A stretch of 64,000 bases of DNA from Tritrichomonas musculus (Eukaryota > Parabasalia > Tritrichomonadida > Tritrichomonadidae): contig JAPFFF010000004.1 of assembly GCA_039105265.1 (NCBI GenBank), forward strand, positions 4,960,001-5,024,000, written 5' to 3'. Position 1 is the stretch's first letter. The number at the start of each line of letters is the position of its first letter. The translations under genes were made by a program, and so were the position numbers. The notes beneath the pieces are model-generated. The model was not told the origin of the DNA, did no database searches, and saw only the letters and a program-made list of their open reading frames with translations. This document shows, piece after piece, positions 1 through 9,497 of this stretch.

Positions 1-161
1 AAAGGTGTACGGCTGCAGATTCTGAACTCATCGATCAATTGGGAATAGGTTAGATGGGATATCAAACGGGCTTCAATAAGGTTGAGCTGTTCAACTGAAA
101 GGTACCCGAGTTCAACGGCTTCATGCAATTCCTTTCTGACCGAGGTAATCTTGTCATCCAT
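1..161 (-). CDS. Partial protein of unknown family, cut by window edge
   Basis: An ATG at 161 reading leftward opens a frame that runs off the window (about 53 codons seen). The peptide begins MDDKITSVRKELHEA and is charged and helical, with a stretch (SHLTYSQLIDEFRICS) that could be a helix-turn-helix. Base composition is clearly richer in G and C than the flanking DNA and sharply bounded near 165. I do not recognise the family. Such GC-richer islands in AT-rich trichomonad DNA are often highly expressed genes or transposon genes, but that is inference. Low confidence on function, moderate that it is coding. Confidence 0.45.
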   Translation of the reverse strand, partial: MDDKITSVRKELHEAVELGYLSVEQLNLIEARLISHLTYSQLIDEFRICSRTP

Positions 162-498
162 TAAACAAATGAAGTGAGAAAAATAAACTGATAATTTTTG
201 TTACAAAATTATCGGTTTGTGTGAAAAACTAAATTAGTTTTGACCTTAAGATCAGAGAAAAATGGTGAATTTTCTACACAAATTATATTTGACCAATTTT
301 GAATAAATATTTTTTGAAAATAATTTTTATAAAAATTTTTTATTCAAAATATATTTAAGATTATATAAATAAAAAAATTTTCTCTCAAATTTTTGTTATG
401 ACCAAATAGTAATTGAATTCGGTCAAAGAGCATTCAACTTACTGTATATAATAAATGATATATCTCAATATATATAATAAAATAATAACAAATCAAAC
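162..498. other. AT-rich intergenic stretch with a hairpin
   Basis: No coding signal. It contains an inverted repeat GATAATTTT (190-198) / AAAATTATC (205-213), extendable to 14 bp with one mismatch, and next to it the odd palindrome AAACTAAATTAGTTT (226-240). The two flanking genes both read leftward, so this is 3' flank of the phosphatase and 5' flank of the truncated gene. Confidence 0.5.
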
Positions 499-1965
499 TT
501 ACTCTTTTTGATCTAGTGCTGGTAAATTATCATTTGATTTTGAAGTACAAAGTCTCTCATCTTCTCTATAACTCAAAATATTATTTTTGAAACAGCAGGC
601 AGACACATTCAAAGGCACAGAGGAACACTGCTTAATTTGTCTCGAATGGACCCCAGTTTTGAACGAAAACTTTTTAGTTCCGACACCATTTTTTTTCCCT
701 GATTGAAATTTTGAGAGGTTTACACGATCGGTGTCTTTCAAAAGATCGACCAAACCGAAATAAGCAACCGATTTCAATTGAATTGGAGGCATGAATCGTT
801 TCAAGTTAGAAAAAGCCTGCACTTTATAATAAACGGCATCGAACTTTTTGAGACGTAAAATGGGCTCGAAAACAACTTTTTCAATACAATCATTGTATTC
901 AAAAAGTTTCAAAATTCCACTGCTGTTGCTCATGTCATAACTGTAAGAAGATGCCGAGAAAACGGTTATGCATTTATCATTGAATATCTCGCTTATTCCT
1001 TCATATACACATTCATGGGCACGAATGATCCTCTGAAGATTGTTGTTCTTCAAAAAGTTGACAACAACGACTCCATTGAAAAGTTTGCCTCTGCCTCGAG
1101 GATTGTCGTTGTATAATTGGCGGTCTTCAAAGGTCGGATCGCCCCATAAAAGGTCACAAAGAAGAGGATTCTCGTCGTAATTGTCTATTGGTCTTTGAAT
1201 TTGTTTTTCAATTTTATCGATTTTATCTAATAATGGAGTCAATCCGCCATGGATGCAAAAAGATGCTCTGTTGACAACTGCTGCGATCGGTAAAAAGGAA
1301 AAAGCTCTCATAAAGGCGCTATAAAGTTTTTCTGAGTATTTATAACAATTAATATTGATATGATTAGCAAAGTAATTATCGCATAATTCTTCGGTTGAGA
1401 TTTCTTGCTTTTCTTGATCTTGTTCGTCAAATGCTAAATTTTTGGAACTGGTGGTTGGAGAGTCGTTCATTTGCTCTGATTCAAAATGATACAATTTTTT
1501 GGGATTATGGAAATTAAGAATTTCCTTCTTAAAACCATAAAGAGAACACATTGCATCAAATTCATGGTTTCCACGAAGTAAAAAGTATTTATCTGGGCAC
1601 ATTATTTTTAATGAAAATAATAATATGATACATTCGAGTGAAAACTGGCCTCTGTCAACATAATCCCCTAAAAATACAACTTTATATGGATTCTTTCCAA
1701 CATAATTTAAAATTCTTAATAAATCATGTAGACTTCCGTGAATATCACCAACAATAATTGAATCTCCCACGATTTCTAAAATTGAATTCTCATTCATAAA
1801 TACATTTTTTGCTGCTGAGCATAAATTTATAAGTAAATTTTCATCAAATGAAGGAATAGGTATTTCAGTTTTACTTTGATTCCTTCCAAACTGAGTGATT
1901 TGCTCAATCGATAAGTCCCGAAGCGAAGAAAAAGCTTTCAAAATGTAGTTCGCTAAGTCTGTCAT
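499..1965 (-). CDS. PPP-family serine/threonine phosphatase (PP1-like)
   Basis: A 488-residue metallophosphatase with every PPP signature in order: GDIHG (73-77), GDYVDRG (100-106), RGNHE (131-135), HGGLTP (239-244), LLWGDP (272-277), RAHE (315-318) and the SASSY loop (338-341, SAPNY in PP1). The metal ligands and catalytic His are therefore all present, and the enzyme should be active on phospho-Ser/Thr. It differs from PP1 by an acidic, Ser-rich insert of about 40 residues (about 158-197) between RGNHE and the SEKLYSAFMRAF helix, and by a C-terminal tail of about 100 residues. No signal peptide or membrane helix, so cytosolic or nuclear. The start is the first ATG (1965), with a short AT-rich leader. 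Subfamily is less sure than family. Confidence 0.9.
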   Translation of the reverse strand: MTDLANYILKAFSSLRDLSIEQITQFGRNQSKTEIPIPSFDENLLINLCSAAKNVFMNENSILEIVGDSIIVGDIHGSLHDLLRILNYVGKNPYKVVFLGDYVDRGQFSLECIILLFSLKIMCPDKYFLLRGNHEFDAMCSLYGFKKEILNFHNPKKLYHFESEQMNDSPTTSSKNLAFDEQDQEKQEISTEELCDNYFANHININCYKYSEKLYSAFMRAFSFLPIAAVVNRASFCIHGGLTPLLDKIDKIEKQIQRPIDNYDENPLLCDLLWGDPTFEDRQLYNDNPRGRGKLFNGVVVVNFLKNNNLQRIIRAHECVYEGISEIFNDKCITVFSASSYSYDMSNSSGILKLFEYNDCIEKVVFEPILRLKKFDAVYYKVQAFSNLKRFMPPIQLKSVAYFGLVDLLKDTDRVNLSKFQSGKKNGVGTKKFSFKTGVHSRQIKQCSSVPLNVSACCFKNNILSYREDERLCTSKSNDNLPALDQKE

Positions 1966-2761
1966 CAGAGTTTAAATGTATGTAAAATTAAAATTTATTT
2001 CAATTTCAGTTTGATAAAATTTCAGTTTTATTCACTTTTTATTTCAATTTTTCAAAACAAAAAGAATTTTTTTATAACCCAGAATTTTTTTTTTATTTCT
2101 AACAATGACCCAAAATTAAAATATAAGTGATATTTAAAGATATAGGAAAATGGTTTACAACATTATTCAATTTTTTTTGAATAACATAAATTATATCAAA
2201 AGTAATTATTCTAAAATATTTTTTGAATAATTATCAAAATTTTTTGAAAAGTTTAAAAAAGTTCGATTGTATTAAACAATAGTTTATAACTATTTATTGT
2301 TGAAAAAAAAGTTTTTACAACTATAAATCAATACCTAAATAACATTTAAAAAGTAAAATAAATTAATATTTATTATTCCATTTGATATTTATTAAAGAAA
2401 ATCCAAAATAATATTATTCAGTTTTGAATTCAATTGATTGAAATTTGTTATTAGAAAAAATGAAAGTTCAATGTATTGAATTTTTAATCAAAAAATTATT
2501 CAATACTTTTTAAAGAAAAGTATTAAAATCATTAAAGTTGGATTCAATATGCTGAAAATCTTGCATTTGACATGGGACTTATTGACCTTTAACATGAGTA
2601 ATTTTGAGCATTTACGTATTGAAAAAGTTTGTCCCAAACCTTTTGAATCTTTCTTTATTTTGGAACCTCTTTAACATTATTCTAAAATTTATATATATTT
2701 AGTAATATTAAATAATTTTTTTTTTTTTACATTTTAATAATCAAATCACAAAAAAATTATG

Positions 2762-2792
<31 letters not shown>

Positions 2793-2795
2793 ATG

Positions 2796-2857
2796 AAAAA
2801 GTGTCCCACCTATGATTTTTCATAAAAATGAACTTTTTCATAGGTGGGACACTTTTT
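2796..2857. repeat. 20-bp perfect inverted repeat (hairpin)
   Basis: The arms are 2796-2815 and 2838-2857, with core GTGTCCCACCTATGA and its complement, separated by 22 nt. It directly follows an A29 tract. The GC-rich core is unlike the surrounding DNA and looks like a transposon end folded on itself or a solo MITE, but I see no target duplication. Confidence 0.6.
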
Positions 2858-4145
2858 TTTTTGAAGTTAAAAAAGTTCTTTTTTTCCTCGAATTTTAAGA
2901 TTTATTCAGCAATTTCATAATATATATTTATATAACACATATATGATAAGAGGCAGTTGTTAAAGTAAGTTTTGAACTAATATTCATTAACTTTTTTTTT
3001 ATTACAAGATATGCAATATCACAAGTTCAAATGAATTAAAATACATATTTTTATTATTTTATGATATTATCTATGTCATACATCAAGAATGATCTGGAAA
3101 AAATATATAATAATTAATAGATTTCTCAAAAAAAGTAAAAAAAATGTATTTTTAATTTTCAGAAGTATATAAAAAAATTGAATGTTTTCTTTTTTGATAT
3201 TAAGTACCTTCATCGCCCAGGCTTTTTATTGATATAGTTAGTTATAACATAACTTCAAAGATAAACGTTAGTTGGAAAAACATATTCAAAAAGTTGAATT
3301 AGTTAACGGAATGATTCAATTTTGGAGCATCTTGGAAAGAAATTATAAACGGTCAAAAAATAAATTTTATATAAATGAAGGTAAATTAAAACCAGATATA
3401 TCCTAGAATATTGGACCTTTATTAAAAAATCATAAAAAATTAAAATTAGCTTTTTTTTTTATTCAATTTTCTCTCAATTTATAAAAATAGCTTTCAATTA
3501 TTTTTTATATTTCTTCCCTTATTGAAATTTTGAGATTTTTAGAAAAATCAATATCATAATTCAAAATTTAATTAATCTATATTAATATTATTATTTCATA
3601 ATATAATTATATAATAAAAATATATATAAATGAGATATATCAATTTAAATTTAAAAAGCAAAGATAATCAAAATAAAAAATGTTTTATAATTATTTGAAT
3701 TTTTAAAATTTCAAAAAAAAACTAAGTTTTAATAATAATTATAAATATAGCGATTTATATAGAAATAAACATAACATATATTTATTATAATATTATATAC
3801 CTAAATATAAAAGTAAATAATATTTTATAATATTGTATAATAAATTATATACTAATAAATTTTCAAAATCATAATAATTGAATAATTGATTATTTCTAAC
3901 TTTTTCAAACGAATTGTTATTCAAAATTTTCGGTATAGAAAAAAATCATTTATTCCTTTTTATATTTTGTCCAAGATTCAAATTGTCTTGGACCGCTAAT
4001 GAAAATTAAAATAAATTATTTGCAAATTTATTTGTTTTTTTTATATCATTTTCAAAGAGCTCATTCAAATTTTTCAGGCGGTCCTATGAAAAATCAAAAT
4101 ATTTTTTTTTCCCCATTTAATCAAAGTTTCAGATGAAGTTTAATA

Positions 4146-4286
4146 CATCGAATCAGGGATGGTTATCGATGTGGCTATTTATCGGTATCAGAAAAGTTTT
4201 TTATCGAGATTATTATTATATTGAAAAATATCGATAAAAATATATATATATATCATTGCTTATCGATAACCATCCCTGCATCGAAT
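4146..4286. mobile_element. hAT-like MITE with 8-bp target duplication
   Basis: A 125-bp element (4154-4278) is bounded by perfect 17-bp terminal inverted repeats, CAGGGATGGTTATCGAT on the left and its complement on the right. It is flanked by the exact 8-bp direct repeat CATCGAAT (4146-4153 and 4279-4286). CAGGG termini plus 8-bp duplications are the hallmark of hAT-superfamily transposons. There is no internal gene, so it is a non-autonomous miniature element needing a transposase from elsewhere. Intact ends and an unmutated duplication suggest recent insertion. Confidence 0.88.
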
Positions 4287-5021
4287 GAGTTTGAACCAAA
4301 AATAAAAGATATTTTAATACAAAAAATATAAAACTTCGATAATTTTTTGCAGAAAGGTCAAATTCTGACCATTTTTGAATTGAATTCAATATTGAATAAT
4401 TTATATGAATCTTAAACGTGATAAAACGCAAAAGTTTCAAAAAAACGTATTTTAAATAATTCAGCTATTTTTATACAAATATGCTATTTATATGAATTAC
4501 AAATTTGTTATTATATAAATGTGATATTTTTAATATTATATTTAAGATAAAAATCTACTTTTTAAAATTTTTTTGTAAGATAATGGTATTTTTAAAATGA
4601 TCGTTATGCTCTCAATTTTATTTTCTTTATTCGCCTTCGATACTTAATCATTTTATGGTGCTTTAATTTATTCATAGGAGATAAAACAAATATGTGAAAA
4701 TCGGACCAATTGACACATAAGATCTTGGATGATTATTTTCTATGAATTTCATAACTTTTTGAATGCTTTCATTGAATTGCATTAATTTTTTAAACATTTT
4801 GAAATTAACATTTATTGATTATAAATTAAATAAAATAATTATTCATATATTACTTATTAGTTAAAACTCTTTATTTTTGTTTTTCATTAATTTTTATTTG
4901 AGAAAAATGTAGATAATGTCTAAAAATGCAATGTTTAGCAATTATCTTTGGAACATATGCTAAAAATTTTAATTTTTTTACTGTATTAATTTTTATATAT
5001 GATGTGTAATAACATATATAA

Positions 5022-5335
5022 CTCGCTAACATTTTTGAAGAAAATAGTTTGGTTTTATTACGTTTTGAATCTTATAAAGGAGAACTGTAAAATTAGCAAG
5101 ATACTTACTGTTTGTGATTTAAAACAAATCTCTATTATGAAAAGCATAATAGATCTTTTTATGATTGTCCTTTGTGGTGGATGACATTATAATTTTTCAA
5201 AATTAGATATTACTGCATTTGAAAAGAGATTAATTATGACATTTTTATACTTTAGAATATATGTAAAATTGAATATATAATATTAATTTGCAAATCATTT
5301 CTCTTTAATGGATATTTAAATTGAATGTTAGCGAG
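5022..5335. repeat. Inverted repeat CTCGCTAACATT, candidate MITE
   Basis: CTCGCTAACATT at 5022-5033 is matched by its exact complement at 5324-5335, bounding 314 bp of AT-rich DNA without a gene. The size and arrangement fit a MITE, but I find no convincing target duplication. Confidence 0.35.
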
Positions 5336-6197
5336 AATCAATAATTAGTACCATTATCTACTTATTTAGAATTTTTATATATAATGATCATATATATGAG
5401 TAATATTGTGCAACATATTTTTTAGAAAAATCACCAAAACGATTTTCAATATCAATCATCTTTAAAACACAAATGAAATTCAAAGAAATACCGAAAAAAA
5501 TTATACAATAATTCTATATATTAAATAATTAACAATTGATATTTAGCATTTGGGCTTTTTGATTGAAAATATGATACTTTTTAACTTATCATTGATAAGT
5601 TATCAAGCCTTTTTAGATTTAAAAGGTCATTTTCACAAGCATTTTAATTATAAAACAACCATAAAATTAAATATTTTTGCTGCTTAAATTATAGTTATCA
5701 CATCAAGAAAGTCATCTTATTAAAACAAATTTAAAATTTATATAATAAAACATAAATATGAAAATATGACAATTATATACACTTGCTAAATTGAATAATA
5801 CTGATATTTATCTATATTTTGATTTTTTATGATTCTCAAATATTAATTTTTTTATATTATAAGTATTTCAAAGCTTTAATTCTATTATAAAGACATTAAT
5901 AATAAATATTTCATGAAAATAAATTTGGAATCATTGGTGAGTGATCCGAAAGAAACATCATCTATTTTCAATAATGTTTATCTTCTATCAAATTTGTTTT
6001 TTTGAGAGAAAAAATCTTCAAAATCTTTTAATTTGAATGCTAAAATCTAATAATATTGAAATATTGAATAGATAAAAAAATAAAATAATAATAATTGAAT
6101 TTTTGAGAAGAAGAGGATTTATAAATTAAATTCAATATCAAATTGAATGATTATTTAAAAAAATTAGTTATATCAAAACATTTTTATTTTAACCAAA

Positions 6198-7025
6198 ATG
6201 TCTTACATCGATGCTCCAGGAAAGAAACCAAAACACCCACATTATGAACATCGAACAGAAAAGCTTGATCGTAAAGACAATGACTTTACATGCAAGAAAT
6301 TCCATCATGTCAGGAAAGTATCCACACATAAAAAAATTTTGAAATCATTAGGAAGACTTGGAATGTGCCTAAATGATAAACCAGTTGACCATTTACAAAA
6401 TGGTGAATTTGAAAAAGTATGCTTCATTATAATTAATGACTATGAAGATAAGCATAAATATGAACTCGGAGTTGGTCCATTAAATGATGGATACTTGATT
6501 GCTCTTAAATTCCACAAATTAGATTTCAAAATCTTCTATCTTTATAATTCAGAAAGCGATGTTTTTTCAAATTACATGGCTTTCTTTTTGAAACGAACAT
6601 CTGAACAATTAACTGTCTTTTATTCAGGACGTGTTACAAACAAAAACTCTGGAATTTCATTCACAAAAACTGCTCTTATTAAGGAAACAATTGGAAGAAT
6701 CGTTGAAGCCAATTATACTGGAAATACAAAATTGGTTTTCATAACCGACAGTATCGGCAGTGGCCCTGCTTTTACAATTAATACAGAACCTCATAAAAAC
6801 ATGACCTCGATTTCAGTTGATAAAACAGCTGACCCACAATCAATTGAATTTGAACAATCTCATGGAATTTTTACTTACTACTTCTGCAAAATAATTAGCG
6901 AAAATCCAAATATCACACCAAATGCACTTGCTGAGAAAATGGATTCTTACCTTTCTCGATTTGGAGAAAAAATAAGAATTGAAAATTCAGATTCAAGTCT
7001 TGCAGAATCATCATTGTACCTATAA
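6198..7025 (+). CDS. Caspase/metacaspase-fold protein lacking catalytic residues
   Basis: A 275-residue protein with clan CD (C14) landmarks. The beta-strand VCFIIINDYED is at 74-83, and PLNDG then matches the metacaspase first-strand loop. TVFYSGR (139-145) stands where active enzymes have VFYSGHG, and LVFITDSIGSG (179-189) where they have DSCHSG. HGIFTYYFCK (222-231) matches the conserved G-FTY helix. The catalytic His is replaced by Arg145 and the catalytic Cys by Ile186, so proteolysis is not expected. A basic 60-residue N-terminal extension precedes the domain. No signal peptide. It is probably a regulatory or scaffold pseudo-caspase; the reading frame is clean, which argues it is kept as a protein. 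The fold call rests on motif spacing. Confidence 0.75.
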   Translation: MSYIDAPGKKPKHPHYEHRTEKLDRKDNDFTCKKFHHVRKVSTHKKILKSLGRLGMCLNDKPVDHLQNGEFEKVCFIIINDYEDKHKYELGVGPLNDGYLIALKFHKLDFKIFYLYNSESDVFSNYMAFFLKRTSEQLTVFYSGRVTNKNSGISFTKTALIKETIGRIVEANYTGNTKLVFITDSIGSGPAFTINTEPHKNMTSISVDKTADPQSIEFEQSHGIFTYYFCKIISENPNITPNALAEKMDSYLSRFGEKIRIENSDSSLAESSLYL

Positions 7026-7072
7026 AATACAATACTTTTTTGTATATATTTTTAATATATAGTCAATAAATC

Positions 7073-7104
<32 letters not shown>

Positions 7105-7185
7105 AGAAAGCTAGTAATAAATGGTAATATACTAGGCTCAATGTTAATTTAAAATGTACCAAAATCAAACTATTAAAATAAAAAT

Positions 7186-7212
7186 AAAAAAAAAAAAAAA
7201 AAAAAAAAAAAA
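7186..7212. repeat. A27 homopolymer tract
   Basis: An uninterrupted run of 27 A lies 120 bp before the point where kinase homology starts abruptly. It is one of several long A/T runs in the window that sit next to broken genes. Confidence 0.9.
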
Positions 7213-7275
7213 CAAAATCTTGAATTATTGGTATGAAAGACAAAGCAATACAGAAAAAATAATCTAATTCATTAA

Positions 7276-9387
7276 TATACTTCAAATTTAAATTTATACA
7301 ATCGAATTCGAATCCCATTCACATCAATTGATATTCTATTTGTTGGCTCAAATGGGCAACTTTTGAATTCTAAACTTCAACCTTTTGTTACAGATTTTGA
7401 TTTAGCTAAAGAAAATAATCCAAATTTATCACCTTATCAATCAATAGAAAGCGCAACAGCAGCTTATATGTCACCAGAATTTTTTGAGAACAGCGAAGTT
7501 GCTGCCCACACAAAATTTATTGATGTTTATGCTTATGGAATAACGATTTATCAGCTTATAACAGGTTTAATGCCTTTTTTAGGAATTTCTGTTTATAAAA
7601 TCGGCTGTATAGTTGTTGAAGGACAAAGACCATCAATTCCTGATTTTACTCCAAGTTATTGGAAACAATTGATTGAAGCATGCTGGGATAACAATCCTAT
7701 TGGGCGACCAACTTTCACAGAAATATGTAATAGACTCGAATCCAATGTTTTTTGCAATGACACAATCGATAAAAAGAGATTTAATGAATATAAAAATCTA
7801 ATCAAGCCCCGCCGACCAATTCCATCCTCGGAATTTTCTGCAACAACTCCACCTAAGAAGATAGACGATCCAATAATCCCATCATCTGAAACGCCACCCA
7901 AATCTCCATTATCTGTAAACAAAAGCAAGCCCTTACTTATAATAGCCCCAACTTCAGACAGCAAAGAACCAGAACCATCTCCTGAAGACACCAAGAAGAG
8001 CCAATTAGAAAAGATGATTGAAGAAGCCAACAAAGGGAATCGTACTACTCAATTACAGCTTGCAAAGTCACTTTTTGAGGGGACTTTTGGTCCTCCAGAT
8101 TATAATACTGCAAAATCCCACTTTTTGAGTGTTGCAAACAGCCATGAGAAGAAAGAACTTTATCTAGAAGGCGAGTATGGAGTTGCCCAATGCCTATTTA
8201 AGCTCGGGAAGTATGACGATGCGAAAGATTATTTATTGAAGCATTCGATCCCACATGGAAAAGGTGAAGCTTCCTTTTTGCTAGCCGAAATGATTCTCAA
8301 TGGACAAGTTGAGATGAAAGGGCAAGGCCAAACTGAGATCCTCTACAAACGTGCTGCAGATGCAGGAAATCCCGAAGCGATCATCAAGTACTCGACTCTT
8401 GTTGAAGCAGGCAAACTTGGTCGTCCGTCACTCACCCAAGCGAACAAGTACTTCAAGCTTGGATCAGACAAAGGGATACCCGAGATGATGTATAAATGGT
8501 CAATTCAATTGGAATTTGGTCGGGGCGTTGAAAAGAACGTTAAAAACGCAATGGACCTTTTGAAAGGTGCAGCTGACATTGGATGCGTTGAGGCACTTTT
8601 TGACTACGCAATGCATCTCTTAAACGGAACAAACATTGAAAAAGATATTGAAGGTGCGTTGAACTTTTTCAAAGCAGCGTCTTTCAAAGGACATCAAAAG
8701 GCAATGGTCTACTACTTCTTGTTGGAAGAGACCATCAATGACCCTCTTAGTCCTGAGAAGAAAACAGCCAGAGAATACCTAGACAAGGCAATAAAGATCG
8801 GAAATGATCCAGATGCTTTGGCGGTTGAAGGTCAAATACTTCACAGGAACGATCAAATTGAACAATCTATAGAAAAGCTCCAAAAGGCAGCAAATGAAGG
8901 ATCCCTTCTTGCTTTGTTGGAATTGGGCAACATTTTCGAGGAAAGGAAACAGGATAGTAATGCTGATGACTGCTATCTGAAAGCATCATTACATTGCCAT
9001 GCTCATGATAATTTGGGTTTCATTACTCCTGCCCAATACAAAGTATACCACTGCAACAAATGTGGAATGGACATTTGCGAGGGTTGCGCCAAGCACTGCC
9101 ACAAGGGACACAAAATTACATTGAAAAACTCTAGTTTTGGATTTGTGTGCAAATGTGGTCAGAAAGGTCTAGGACCAAATTGCCTCTCAAAAGTTTTTGG
9201 TTCAATGAAATGCTACCAGCACCTCTACAAGTGCGCAGGATGCTACCAAAACGATAACCATGGCTTCATATGCAAGTCTTGCATAGAAAAGTGCCACACT
9301 GGCCATAATGCGATTGATTACGGAGTTCAGTACGGATGCTGCATGTGTGGAATGGAAAAAAAATGTAAGTGCGGAACTCCTTCTTAA
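7276..9387 (+). CDS. 5'-truncated protein kinase with Sel1 repeats and UBR-type zinc finger
   Basis: The open frame has no ATG and begins inside a kinase domain. Recognisable homology starts about 7333 (ILFVGSNGQ), followed by VTDFDLAK (DFG variant DFD), YMSPEFF (APE motif), DVYAYGITIYQLITG and the GRPTF end of the C-lobe, a trichomonad TKL-like pattern. The N-lobe and HRD loop are missing. Numbered from the TTG at 7363: a Pro/Ser-rich linker (150-210), Sel1 repeats (about 215-545) and a Cys/His-rich end (about 555-674) with YHCNKCGMDICEGCAKHCHKGH and a second C-H-rich copy ending CCMCG, resembling a UBR box. An A27 tract (7186-7212) lies just upstream of the break, so the front half was lost at, or misassembled across, that tract. 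UBR boxes bind N-degrons in other eukaryotes; here that role is only possible. Confidence 0.75.
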   Translation, partial: YTSNLNLYNRIRIPFTSIDILFVGSNGQLLNSKLQPFVTDFDLAKENNPNLSPYQSIESATAAYMSPEFFENSEVAAHTKFIDVYAYGITIYQLITGLMPFLGISVYKIGCIVVEGQRPSIPDFTPSYWKQLIEACWDNNPIGRPTFTEICNRLESNVFCNDTIDKKRFNEYKNLIKPRRPIPSSEFSATTPPKKIDDPIIPSSETPPKSPLSVNKSKPLLIIAPTSDSKEPEPSPEDTKKSQLEKMIEEANKGNRTTQLQLAKSLFEGTFGPPDYNTAKSHFLSVANSHEKKELYLEGEYGVAQCLFKLGKYDDAKDYLLKHSIPHGKGEASFLLAEMILNGQVEMKGQGQTEILYKRAADAGNPEAIIKYSTLVEAGKLGRPSLTQANKYFKLGSDKGIPEMMYKWSIQLEFGRGVEKNVKNAMDLLKGAADIGCVEALFDYAMHLLNGTNIEKDIEGALNFFKAASFKGHQKAMVYYFLLEETINDPLSPEKKTAREYLDKAIKIGNDPDALAVEGQILHRNDQIEQSIEKLQKAANEGSLLALLELGNIFEERKQDSNADDCYLKASLHCHAHDNLGFITPAQYKVYHCNKCGMDICEGCAKHCHKGHKITLKNSSFGFVCKCGQKGLGPNCLSKVFGSMKCYQHLYKCAGCYQNDNHGFICKSCIEKCHTGHNAIDYGVQYGCCMCGMEKKCKCGTPS

Positions 9388-9497
9388 GAATTTTTTTTGT
9401 TAATTTTTATAAAATTTTTTTTTTTTTTTAAACTTTTTGTATTTAAGATAACATTTTTTATTCAAAAAGTGAAAAATTGTTCTTAAAATTTTTAACA

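Larger units (their letters stand above)
1966..6197. other. 4.2 kb gene-free AT-rich region with small repeats
   Basis: No protein I can support; the longest frame (4999-5184, 61 codons) has no recognisable content. It holds an A29 tract (2762-2790), a 20-bp hairpin (2796-2857), a hAT-like MITE (4154-4278), an inverted-repeat candidate element (5022-5335), and small perfect hairpins: GTCCAAG/CTTGGAC (3969-3993), CTATTATG/CATAATAG (about 5129-5149) and AACTTATC/GATAAGTT (about 5583-5601). It separates the divergent phosphatase and caspase-like genes, so both promoters lie at its ends. Confidence 0.6.

Noticed and set aside
4216-4440. A 74-codon frame on the minus strand
   Set aside because: It runs across the edge of the hAT-like MITE and has no protein-like composition.
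7103-7318. A 71-codon minus-strand frame
   Set aside because: It is built from the A27 tract read as poly-Phe and from AT-rich DNA.
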